Below, one piece after another: positions 46,954 through 55,213 of a stretch of DNA of 64,000 bases. A program made the translations under genes and the position numbers. The notes beneath the pieces are model-generated. The model did no database searches. It was given only the letters and a program-made list of their open reading frames with translations, and was not told where the DNA came from. Position 1 is the first letter of the stretch. The number at the start of each line of letters is the position of its first letter. The DNA comes from an uncultured Oscillospiraceae bacterium (lineage in GTDB: Bacteria; Bacillota; Clostridia; Oscillospirales; Oscillospiraceae): contig CANQMO010000007.1 in the NCBI GenBank assembly GCA_947624985.1, positions 1-64,000 of the forward strand. Direction: 5' to 3'.

Positions 46954-46986
46954 GGCGGCGAAGGAAAGTGAATTTTCTTCGCCGCC
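46954..46986 (-). terminator. Terminator of the host tRNA-Ser gene
   Basis: Ten-base-pair stem (46954-46963 with 46977-46986) ending one base beyond the tRNA CCA end; weak T run on the minus strand. Confidence 0.6.
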
Positions 46987-46987
46987 G

Positions 46988-47043
46988 TGGCGGAAGCGGT
47001 GGGATTCGAACCCACGAGACCTTGCGGTCTACCTGATTTCGAG
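46988..47043 (-). pseudogene. 3' half of the disrupted host tRNA-Ser (CGA)
   Basis: On the minus strand it holds part of the anticodon loop, the 3' anticodon strand TCAGG, variable arm GACC-GCAA-GGTC, T arm GTGGG-TTCGAAT-CCCAC, acceptor strand CGCTTCC and G-CCA. The missing 5' half is 9.6 kb away at 56673-56714, with matching acceptor GGAAGCG and anticodon strand CCTGA. Confidence 0.93.
47035..47043 (-). other. Left attachment core (9 bp)
   Basis: CTCGAAATC on the minus strand, spanning the anticodon; exact copy at the right border. Flanking bases differ on both sides, so the shared core is exactly nine bases. Confidence 0.85.
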
Positions 47044-47073
47044 AACGAAAATAACGAGGAAAACGCGATATAT

Positions 47074-47143
47074 CCTCATATATCTTCATATCCGCTCATG
47101 CCAAAAAGCCCGTAAAAATAAGAAAATGATGTATCTTCATATA
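47074..47143 (+). repeat. Left integrase arm-type repeats
   Basis: CTTCATATA-like motifs at 47074, 47084 and (degenerate) 47094, spaced ten bases, with a further exact copy at 47135-47143. They sit inside the left border. The rest of 47144-47293 shows nothing codable. Confidence 0.7.
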
Positions 47144-47293
47144 TCGCTATATAACTCCATATTTGGTGCTTGGGAGGGGATTTCAACAATTTCACACGAT
47201 TATAATACTTTTGCGGGATTTATTTAGAAGATATAGTCATCCATATTTATTAAAGTGCAGGATGGTGATAGCCTCTCAACATGATTTGCCTCG

Positions 47294-50200
47294 TTATAGC
47301 TGATCAATCAATTCTGTAAATGGCTTGATTGCCCAAGGACGATTATGATATATAATATCCCACATATCGAGGCATGCCCTGCGGATCTGTACATCCTCCT
47401 TTCCCTGGTGAAACAACCGGGCGATGCATATGATAAGCTCGTCAAAGTCATAGTATGTCGTTCCTGGAAGGAATAATGCTTTTACGAATTCGTGTATTAC
47501 GTCAGTATAGGCAAGAATATCCCCATCGTATTCTTTCAGATAGTTTATAAAATAATATGCCATGCGTCTCATGTTGCCACGGGTAACCAGCTTAAGCAGG
47601 AATTCTTTATCTCTTTGAGGATCGATAAGTTTCTGATAAAATAGTTGATCCAGTTGCGGCAGATCATCACATATATCTATGATATGGCTTAAAATGACTC
47701 GGCTTTGCATACGCCTGTCATCGTATTTAAAGCAGCGGACGGCTTGATGGCAAACCCCTTGTGCTTGCTTTTTGCTTAACTGCAACGAAAGTAAAATGTC
47801 GAGCATTTGACTATTTGTAGTTGCGATTATTGTCATCATCTCCAGTGCATGTTCACTCAGGTCTTTGATTTCAGAGTGGAACGCCGACAGCAATTTGTCA
47901 CAGTAGTATGATGGGTCATCGCTATAACACCGCGATAGGATCTGCCATGCGTCATAAGCACCCAAGACACGAATATCCCGTTCCAACAACCGATGGAATA
48001 GTGTCTTTGAGAATTCTCTATCAACATTGTACCATGGGGCAAGGCAACACATGGCAGAAAACAGAACGGCGGGATTTTCATCTTCAACGGCAGATGCAGT
48101 AACTCCGCGAAAAGTTTCAAACAGTTCCGGGTGTTCCCACAAAAGGTGACTGATCGCAAATAATGCATAGCCTCTTACACAGTTGATTGCGCACTGACGT
48201 AAAGTGTCACAGTCTACGGTCTCTGCATCAATTTTGTATATAGGCAACTCCTTTGGAAGCGGATCGGCATGATGTGCAGCAATATCAATTAATTCATTCA
48301 GAATGCCGATTGGCCATGCTTCCTGAGAACGGTGCTCTATAACTTGTGCATATGAGATGGCGAGGTTTCGGGATGGGTTCTGACAGAATCGCTGCAGGAT
48401 GTCACACGTTAAGTCAAGGGGGACATCTGGTGATTGAAGGCCGGTAAGTATCGCGTCAACAAAGGGCTCTGCAGTTCCATCGGGAAAGAGCAACGCTAAA
48501 TTGGCAAAGCAAATAGGATCTTTCTCTGCTGCATGGGCCAGGCTCCGGGCAAACATTTGAGGAGAAGAGTCTGTGCCAGCATTCCAATTGCGTTTTCCCA
48601 CGTTTGGGGTGGAACGACTCATATCGGAAATGAGCTTAAGCCAGTTTCTATCACTTAGACGATCGGCATGAGAATCTATCGGCGAGGAAATGCATTTGGC
48701 CATTCCATTTTGTGACAAATCATAAAGGCTTGTTCCATTAGGGAATTTTCGTGTAAGGACACAGATAAGTTCCTTTGTATAGTTGGACGTTCTGGATGGA
48801 TCTAGTGCAGGCAGTAGAATGGTCTGCAAATCGCCCCAGAAGGCAGTAGAGCCATTGTCGTTGCCAACGATATGTCCGGTTTTGATCTGCCACTGAAGTA
48901 TAGCACGCATACGATCAGCAGGAGGAGACCACTGGCATAAAAAGGTCTCTAGTTGTTTGAAGGTATCAACGCAACAATATGGGGAGAATCGTCTGATTAT
49001 ACGCTGGCAGCAAGACAGTGAAGTCGGCTCACTGCTAAATCTCTCAAAAGCTCTATTATCAAAATCAGATATAAGCCATATAATTACCTGATCAGCATAA
49101 TCTGTCGGCAAGTTTTCTGCTGCGTGGATACGGAGAGATGTCTCTATAGACGAATTAGTGCTTGGACTGTTTAGGTATTGAAGGAATTTGAGGGAGTCGT
49201 TCGATGCGACCTGAGAGAGTGCAGCCTGAACGATATGAACAAGAGCTTGTTCAATGGTGACATCATTATAATTTGTGTTCCATACTGTGCTATATTTGTT
49301 TTGTGCCGTTTCAGATATAACTGTTTGAATGAGAGGGTCAAGCAACTGGCCAACTATCTGCTCAGCATGCTTCTCTACAAAAAAGTTTGTATGCTCAAGC
49401 GTGATAAAATGCACATTGTGTCTAACAGATGGGTCCATTTCGATTATAAGCCTAAGCATAGGGACGGCCCAGGCAGGTCCTGACTCTATTATTTTTTCCA
49501 ACTCAAAATAATTAAGGAATAAAAGACGATTTTTCTCTAATAGTTTAAGTCGCAAAGCAGCGGCTTTTTCAAAATCATCAGGCGATATAGAGCAAAGGAT
49601 CGAATATAGAGTATTATCATCAAATTTATCGGGGCCATAATTATATATGATGTCCAGCGCGAGGTTCGGTTCTTGACAGATAACAGAACGAAGTATATTA
49701 CATCCAGTTTCTTCATGCCATTCATGTTCAGGATGAGATCGGCAAAATAGCTGGACAAATTCTGAGTGACTGCTGAGAACCATGTGGACAATATACTGGT
49801 TCCATTCTGGATCATCATAATACGCATCGATTGTTGGCCAAAATACTTCAGCAAGAGATGCTTTCTGACCAATAACCTCAAATATACAACATTTGAAATA
49901 GTAACGGATATTTGAAGACGCTAAACTATACTTTGCCTCGGATATAAAAGTCGCAGTATCAGCATCGACCAAATACTGTAAGAGCATCAGGAACTGATAG
50001 CGAACGTCTGGCGTCTGCCTGTCCGTATCACAGAATATATCCGGAAGATGCATAGATCTGTCATAAATGCTGTCAATATATGATTTGACGGAAAAGAAAT
50101 CGAACAGGCTTTGGTGGACAAAGGAAATGCTATTTCCGACCTTCTGTAAAACGCCATATGATGTTAGGATATCTATTTCATTATGTTCGTCTTGAAACAG

Positions 50201-51769
50201 CATGTCAGGGAGAGACAACACTTCTCGCCGCTGCATTATAGATACGATCCGATTGCGGCAGTCATCAATTCTTTGCGCGTTCAGACCATTATCAATACAA
50301 CGGTCTCTTACCTGTGTCCACCAAGTTTCCATTAACTGTCGGAGGTTTTCGATCAATGGTTTGGAACTGGGGGACAACTTTTCCCAGATGTAGAGATTGG
50401 AGGGCGTTTGAAGTAAGGCATGAAGTCTAGGGGATAGTGAATTATAGGAGTCTCCAATTAGCTTGTGAACATCATCAGACGAGAGAAGATCGACTTCGAT
50501 TTTTTCCCAGCTTGACTGGGAACCATCAGCAGACTCAAACATCCTATGTATGGTCGGGTCAGTCTGATAGTCAAATGATCGGACGACAAAAATACAACGG
50601 ATTTTTCCGTTTTCCAGGCGATTCAAATGCTCTGCCTGATCGATCATTTCTTTGCAGATGCTCAGAGATGTAGAGGTAGAACTGTTTGTCCAGTGTAAGG
50701 CATCCAATTGATCGAAGATCAAAACACATGGGCGTCCGCCTGAAAGACTATGTAGACACAGCACAGGAGAGCATAGCAGTCCAAGAGATCTCCCGTACTG
50801 ATCAGCAAATCCAGTTGGCTGACGCTTATCAAGAGGAAGGACCAAGTGGGTGGTCCCCTCGGTTTCAAGTTGTTCAATTACTTCATGGATACAGCCGCTT
50901 TTTCCTGAACCGGCTTTTCCCAGAACCAAGGCTGAATTACCGTTGTGAATACATTCCATTATTTTGTCAGCCTCGCAGCGGTGAAAGAGCGAGGACCCAA
51001 TAGGGTGAAAGCTTTCAATATACGCCTGATTGAGAGTTTTGATTTGGGTGAGAGTTCGCTCGTCGTGGACAAGAAGGCGTTGCTGGAATCCGTGCTCCTC
51101 CAGATAGGCTAATACTTCTCCGGCGTTGATTGGTCTGCCCCAGCGTTTCTCATCATTTGCGAACGCTTCTAATTCTATGCGGATGGAAGCGGGAGTTCCT
51201 GAAGTATCTTTAACGAACAAAAGCTCGATTAGCGTCTCTAATTCATGTATTCGCTCGTGATTATCAGGAATTTGATCAAAGTGACACCGTGAAAGAAGAA
51301 AAAGTGTGTGCACGTCATTTTCGCCAAAATACAGTTTACATTTGTTCCACCAATTCCTTAATTTGTCATTGGTCAACTGATTAGTTAGAAAACTGTCAAG
51401 GCCTGAAGCTGTTCGGGCCCGGTCGCATAAACTATCTAATTCATCATAGGAAAGCGGTGAAACAAAGTGATATATACAGTTGCTTCCGCTTTGAATGTGT
51501 GTTTTTGCAATTTGGAAAACAGAGTAGGCGTCCAAATCGCTGGGGCGCCAGTAATTTTCCATACCATTGGATGCTTTACATTGATAGTACTCGCGCTTAC
51601 CATTTGCAGTAGTTGTGATGAATTCTACTCCCCGGCCTTCGTCACCAAGGGGTTCTACTTCTATAGAGATAAGACGTTCCCGGATTAAATCTATCCAAAG
51701 TTTGGCTAAAAAGCGGTTCTCATATCTATTTCCACCCTTATCCGCCCGTCCGCCTGTCTCTAGACTCAT
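47294..51769 (-). CDS. Avs-like STAND NTPase with N-terminal nuclease-like domain
   Basis: 1,491 residues. Residues 1-75 look like a Cap4/DUF4297-type PD-(D/E)xK nuclease: GGRADKGGNRYENRFL, acidic residues near 37-49, and the QxK variant YYQCK at 61-65. A STAND ATPase follows: Walker A GKAGSGKS at 284-291, Walker B CVLIFDQLD at 348-356, and a winged-helix stretch with FVHQSLFDFFSVKSYI near 550. About 900 C-terminal residues are helical-repeat-like and would be the sensor. In Avs systems ligand binding triggers oligomerisation and nuclease activation; that function is inferred. Start has GAGGAAAGGG upstream. Confidence 0.75.
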   Translation of the reverse strand: MSLETGGRADKGGNRYENRFLAKLWIDLIRERLISIEVEPLGDEGRGVEFITTTANGKREYYQCKASNGMENYWRPSDLDAYSVFQIAKTHIQSGSNCIYHFVSPLSYDELDSLCDRARTASGLDSFLTNQLTNDKLRNWWNKCKLYFGENDVHTLFLLSRCHFDQIPDNHERIHELETLIELLFVKDTSGTPASIRIELEAFANDEKRWGRPINAGEVLAYLEEHGFQQRLLVHDERTLTQIKTLNQAYIESFHPIGSSLFHRCEADKIMECIHNGNSALVLGKAGSGKSGCIHEVIEQLETEGTTHLVLPLDKRQPTGFADQYGRSLGLLCSPVLCLHSLSGGRPCVLIFDQLDALHWTNSSTSTSLSICKEMIDQAEHLNRLENGKIRCIFVVRSFDYQTDPTIHRMFESADGSQSSWEKIEVDLLSSDDVHKLIGDSYNSLSPRLHALLQTPSNLYIWEKLSPSSKPLIENLRQLMETWWTQVRDRCIDNGLNAQRIDDCRNRIVSIMQRREVLSLPDMLFQDEHNEIDILTSYGVLQKVGNSISFVHQSLFDFFSVKSYIDSIYDRSMHLPDIFCDTDRQTPDVRYQFLMLLQYLVDADTATFISEAKYSLASSNIRYYFKCCIFEVIGQKASLAEVFWPTIDAYYDDPEWNQYIVHMVLSSHSEFVQLFCRSHPEHEWHEETGCNILRSVICQEPNLALDIIYNYGPDKFDDNTLYSILCSISPDDFEKAAALRLKLLEKNRLLFLNYFELEKIIESGPAWAVPMLRLIIEMDPSVRHNVHFITLEHTNFFVEKHAEQIVGQLLDPLIQTVISETAQNKYSTVWNTNYNDVTIEQALVHIVQAALSQVASNDSLKFLQYLNSPSTNSSIETSLRIHAAENLPTDYADQVIIWLISDFDNRAFERFSSEPTSLSCCQRIIRRFSPYCCVDTFKQLETFLCQWSPPADRMRAILQWQIKTGHIVGNDNGSTAFWGDLQTILLPALDPSRTSNYTKELICVLTRKFPNGTSLYDLSQNGMAKCISSPIDSHADRLSDRNWLKLISDMSRSTPNVGKRNWNAGTDSSPQMFARSLAHAAEKDPICFANLALLFPDGTAEPFVDAILTGLQSPDVPLDLTCDILQRFCQNPSRNLAISYAQVIEHRSQEAWPIGILNELIDIAAHHADPLPKELPIYKIDAETVDCDTLRQCAINCVRGYALFAISHLLWEHPELFETFRGVTASAVEDENPAVLFSAMCCLAPWYNVDREFSKTLFHRLLERDIRVLGAYDAWQILSRCYSDDPSYYCDKLLSAFHSEIKDLSEHALEMMTIIATTNSQMLDILLSLQLSKKQAQGVCHQAVRCFKYDDRRMQSRVILSHIIDICDDLPQLDQLFYQKLIDPQRDKEFLLKLVTRGNMRRMAYYFINYLKEYDGDILAYTDVIHEFVKALFLPGTTYYDFDELIICIARLFHQGKEDVQIRRACLDMWDIIYHNRPWAIKPFTELIDQL

Positions 51770-51828
51770 TTGATGTCCCTTTCCTCTACAATATGATTTA
51801 TAAATCTAGAATATAATTGGTTTGTCGG

Positions 51829-52584
51829 TCATTCTTGTGAATATGTATTTTTCAACAGGTTAAGAACCGTGTCCCTATCCATATGTATCCCCAGTTGCTT
51901 CAAATCGATTGGCTCAGTCTCCATCGCGGTTAGGAAATGCTGGAAATTCTGGTAAACGCTTTGCGGAACGGCGAGTTTTGATGTCGGCGCCAAAAGAAGC
52001 GACAGGCGAAAGACGTCATTTTTGTGCTTGCGGATATCACGGGAATCTATGGCTTCACCTGCATTCTTACGAAGAGTAAGATCAAGCCACGCCTTTGCCT
52101 TGAACAGAATAAGCTGTTCCGCGCCTACGATGGGGACACCATCCACAATGTGTTTGCCGGAGAGAAGGATCTGGTAATAGTCATCGTCCAGCAAAATGGC
52201 GGACAAACTGGACAGGTCGTCATCCAGCGGCATCGGGGTCAGGACGGCGTCCTCCGGCAGAGAAATTGCGTCTGGCTTGCGTCTGAACAGCTCGATCATA
52301 TAGGGGTACTCCCGGCTACGGGGGTGTGTAAAGCGGTAATACTGCGGCTGGCCATTGCTGCTGCGCCGATGCTTATAATCGGCGGCTTTGACGTATTGCC
52401 AGAAATGCAGTCCGAATTCCGGAGTAAGGCTCTCCACGATGAGGACCATGTCGATATCTTTGGTCGCCCGGAAATCCTCGCCTTCCTCGCTCATCAAAAG
52501 GTCGCATGCTGTTCCGCCGATGATGGCAAACTGGTCGCTGTAGTCAGCGAACCATTCTTTAAAACTCTCAAATCCGGTGACCAT
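51829..52584 (-). CDS. AbiEii-like nucleotidyltransferase toxin
   Basis: 251 residues. Nucleotidyltransferase core: IIGGTACDLL at 21-30 and the metal-binding ATKDIDMVL at 40-48, then EQLILFKAKAWLDL. This is the layout of AbiEii/MenT-type toxins, which modify tRNA or other targets by nucleotide transfer. Its start overlaps the upstream HTH gene by 17 bases. Sequence is divergent from classical AbiEii, so the name is by architecture. Confidence 0.72.
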   Translation of the reverse strand: MVTGFESFKEWFADYSDQFAIIGGTACDLLMSEEGEDFRATKDIDMVLIVESLTPEFGLHFWQYVKAADYKHRRSSNGQPQYYRFTHPRSREYPYMIELFRRKPDAISLPEDAVLTPMPLDDDLSSLSAILLDDDYYQILLSGKHIVDGVPIVGAEQLILFKAKAWLDLTLRKNAGEAIDSRDIRKHKNDVFRLSLLLAPTSKLAVPQSVYQNFQHFLTAMETEPIDLKQLGIHMDRDTVLNLLKNTYSQE

Positions 52585-53530
52585 CCCGCAACACCTCCTT
52601 GAGAAGAATATCTACAGACTGTTCTACACGCTCATCGTTTGTATCGCTCAAACTGGCAGCGAGAGAGAGGGGGTCAACGTATAGGCTTCCGCTGACCAGC
52701 CTGGGATCGTATTTCCAAAACTCGATCGCACATTGCCTTGCGGCGTCCACCAAGAGCGCACTCTTGGTCGCGAATGATTTCTCTTGCGCGACAGTTCCCC
52801 AGGTATCCACAAATGGGGGATTGATAAACGCCTGTTCGGAAAGAGCGCTCAGTCCGGCGGAAAACACATCTTTCGGAAGCTCGGTGCGGTCAATATACAT
52901 GGTCTTTCGCACCGGGGATATCAGATGGGGTAGAGCGGCCTGATATAACGCCCATGGCGTCAGATTGGAACTTAGAAGGATCTGCACTCCTTGGGTACTT
53001 CGGTTCAACAGTTTTGCTTGTATGAGCTGCTGCGCAGCGCGGGACATGGTCATCGCGGAGCAACAGAATCGTTTTGTCATGTCACTGAGAAAGATCGGCT
53101 TATTGCCGCCAAGGAAAAACGCGAAAAGCAGCATCTGTGCGGAAGGAAGCAGTTTATCTATCGGCTCTGGGGTAGCTTCAACGTCATTTCTTTCGGAGAG
53201 AACAACGCCAAGAAAAGGAAGATAGAGCTGCTTCCCGGGCACCACAAAGGGGATCCTTTCCGCGATGAGGGAACTCTTCCGCCGACGGCTGAGGTTGGGC
53301 AGCTCCAACACGACCGGCCAGGGACAGAAAGTCCCCAGCCGGGCGATGTGCTTTTTGATGGTTCCGACCGTTCCCAATTCACCGACAGGCGTCAGGAAGA
53401 GGGCGCGGCGATCCCCCAATTCCGCGTTTTCAAAAGAATAGGAATTGGTCAGGTAAAAAGGAAGTTCCGTCGCGTGCTCCCATTTGCTGCGGTGGACAGG
53501 AATGCCCAATGTCTGCGTAATATAGTCCAT
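52568..53530 (-). CDS. AbiEi-like winged-helix antitoxin/regulator
   Basis: 320 residues. A winged-helix DNA-binding segment lies around 128-180 (SAQMLLFAFFLGG then LSDMTKRFCCSAMTMSRAAQQLIQ), preceded by a 125-residue N-terminal domain and followed by an AbiEi-type C-terminal domain. It overlaps and precedes the toxin gene, and an inverted repeat flanks its promoter, consistent with autoregulation. Call rests on architecture and context. Confidence 0.68.
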   Translation of the reverse strand: MDYITQTLGIPVHRSKWEHATELPFYLTNSYSFENAELGDRRALFLTPVGELGTVGTIKKHIARLGTFCPWPVVLELPNLSRRRKSSLIAERIPFVVPGKQLYLPFLGVVLSERNDVEATPEPIDKLLPSAQMLLFAFFLGGNKPIFLSDMTKRFCCSAMTMSRAAQQLIQAKLLNRSTQGVQILLSSNLTPWALYQAALPHLISPVRKTMYIDRTELPKDVFSAGLSALSEQAFINPPFVDTWGTVAQEKSFATKSALLVDAARQCAIEFWKYDPRLVSGSLYVDPLSLAASLSDTNDERVEQSVDILLKEVLRDGHRI

Positions 53531-53542
53531 GGCAACGCCCCG

Positions 53543-53603
53543 TTTAACTTTGGTTAATAATATATTAACTTAATAGATGTTAAATGTCAATATCAAAGTT
53601 AAA
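53543..53603 (-). promoter_or_regulatory. Promoter with flanking inverted repeat for the AbiE-like pair
   Basis: Minus strand TTGACA (53585-53590), 17 bases, TAATAT (53562-53567). Outside it are TTTAACTTTG (53543-53552) and its exact complement CAAAGTTAAA (53594-53603), probable operator half-sites. Confidence 0.75.
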
Positions 53604-53636
53604 TTTGGGCATTCGCCATGTGGGAACGAATGGGCT

Positions 53637-54818
53637 TCAGCTATATACTGCCTTATGATACGCTTCCAGAACATACTGCTTTCGGGAATCCTTGAGCGTT
53701 ATATACTGGCCGATGATCTCGGGGACGCAGGCGGGGATGTCCAGTGCAACGGTGATACCTTTGAAGGAGTGGCCAAGGATAGCTCCAATGGTCAGGTAAT
53801 CGCCGGTGAGTTCATGCATGTTGGTGGCAGCAGACCGGCGCAGGTCATGAAAGCGGATCTTCCGAAACTGCAATGACTCCAGAAGCAGGGGAAAGTGCTC
53901 TGATAAGTGAGAAACGCTGTATGGCTGTCCGTCCGGCTGGGTTATAAGAAGGCCCGAGGCGCTGCTTCCGCTGCGCATTTCCACCTGCCTGACGAAGCAG
54001 GGATAGGTAAGGTCGGTGATAGGCAATGTGCGATAGGAGGTACTTGTTTTGAGTGGGGCGAGTATGCTGCCGGTACGCTTTCGCTCCGCACAGCAAGCCA
54101 ACTGCTGCGACACGGTGAAGCAATGGTTTTCCAAATCGATGTCCTGTATCTGAAGACCGTATATCTCGCCGCGGCGCAGACCGTATAGTGCAGCCAGCAT
54201 GACGATAAAATGCATCTGCGGATCGGAAACGGCGTCCAGGAGTTTCCGTACTTCGGAGATCGAGTATGGCTCGTCTGCCCTCTTCGTGATTTTGAATCTT
54301 GCAAAGCTGTTTCGCACGGGGTTCACATCGATATACCCGTGCTTTCTCGCGTGTTCCAGGGAAACGCTCAACACACGGTATGCGTGCCTTTGAGAGGAAA
54401 CGGCATAACCTTGGTGCATCATCTCCGTGCAAATCTTATCTATATCAGAGGCTGTCACCTTACGCAGTTTGATCGATCCGATGGACGGCATGATGTGTTG
54501 CCGGAAGCAGCTCAGATACCCCTGATATGTAGATGGGGCCAGGTAATTGTAGGCATATTCTGCCAGCCAGTCCTGCAAATACTCACCAAGAGTCGCGTTG
54601 TAATACTTGCGGGAGCCGCTGCGGTTCAAGGTGACGAACATCTCTGCCTCATGCTGCATGGCTAGACTTTTGGTGGCAAAGCCCCGTTTGCCATAGGTGT
54701 GCCGGTTGCCGTTGGCATCCTTGTATGAGATGAAGACGTCGTACACGGTGCCGGGCTTGTGGGTGGGGACGTGGTTTTCATCCTTTTTGTTCTTTACTTG
54801 ACGTGGTTGAATGCTCAT
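53637..54818 (-). CDS. int: Tyrosine-recombinase integrase
   Basis: 393 residues with an N-terminal arm-binding domain (VYDVFISYKDANGNRHTYGKRGF), core-binding domain (about 75-160) and catalytic domain. Active-site residues: Arg215 (GLRRGE), Lys257, His324 and Arg327 (HDLR), His350 (LGHS), Tyr372 (GQYITL). The Tyr lies further from LGHS than usual, as in a subgroup of clostridial integrases. AAGGAGGA and a TATAAT (54849-54854) lie upstream. It should catalyse integration at the tRNA-Ser core. Confidence 0.93.
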   Translation of the reverse strand: MSIQPRQVKNKKDENHVPTHKPGTVYDVFISYKDANGNRHTYGKRGFATKSLAMQHEAEMFVTLNRSGSRKYYNATLGEYLQDWLAEYAYNYLAPSTYQGYLSCFRQHIMPSIGSIKLRKVTASDIDKICTEMMHQGYAVSSQRHAYRVLSVSLEHARKHGYIDVNPVRNSFARFKITKRADEPYSISEVRKLLDAVSDPQMHFIVMLAALYGLRRGEIYGLQIQDIDLENHCFTVSQQLACCAERKRTGSILAPLKTSTSYRTLPITDLTYPCFVRQVEMRSGSSASGLLITQPDGQPYSVSHLSEHFPLLLESLQFRKIRFHDLRRSAATNMHELTGDYLTIGAILGHSFKGITVALDIPACVPEIIGQYITLKDSRKQYVLEAYHKAVYS

Positions 54819-54880
54819 GGGGACATCCTCCTTAATAAGTTTGTGTCCATTATAAGGTTTTCTGCTGTGGCCGCATAAAA

Positions 54881-54914
54881 AGAAGACCTGAAAGCGTGTG
54901 CTCTCAGGTCTTCT
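54881..54914 (-). terminator. Terminator of the 63-residue gene
   Basis: Perfect 11-bp stem (54881-54891 with 54904-54914) followed on the minus strand by a run of T. Confidence 0.8.
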
Positions 54915-54930
54915 GGGTGAATATGGATTT

Positions 54931-55122
54931 TTACTGCTGGCTAAAGCGTTGGATCATTGCGATCGCATCGGCTAGGGTGCAGGCGCTCAAAACAGCCTGT
55001 CCTTCCGATTGGACCCTCTGCCGTGTGGCCGGGCTGAGGTTATTAAGGTCATTTTGCGTTTCCTGCAGTCGATGGATAAGTTTTGTCCAGAATTCAGTGT
55101 GCTCGTTCTGTTCAGTTTTCAT
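54931..55122 (-). CDS. Small unknown protein beside the integrase
   Basis: 63 residues, soluble, Gln/Asn-rich and helical (TEFWTKLIHRLQETQNDLNNL). Weak CGAGG ribosome site before ATG, and a dedicated terminator. Size and position suit a recombination directionality factor, but no winged-helix motif is visible. Confidence 0.55.
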   Translation of the reverse strand: MKTEQNEHTEFWTKLIHRLQETQNDLNNLSPATRQRVQSEGQAVLSACTLADAIAMIQRFSQQ

Positions 55123-55213
55123 ATGAAATACCTCGAGTTATGATTTGATTCTTAATTATAATCCCCAGCAGTTATTAATACATAGATGATGTGAGTTATA
55201 CACATTTTGGCTT

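Noticed and set aside
46904-47089. N-terminal extension of the flavoprotein through the tRNA remnant
   Set aside because: It would translate tRNA-Ser sequence and island DNA; ATG 46903 has a proper ribosome site.
47074-47143. Short repeats at the island ends as a CRISPR array
   Set aside because: Units are ten bases with no spacers and lie next to attachment cores; integrase arm sites explain them better.
53637-54818. Possible loss of the catalytic Tyr in the integrase
   Set aside because: No Tyr occurs at the usual distance after LGHS, but a subgroup of clostridial integrases has it further on; GQYITL supplies Tyr372, so the enzyme looks intact.
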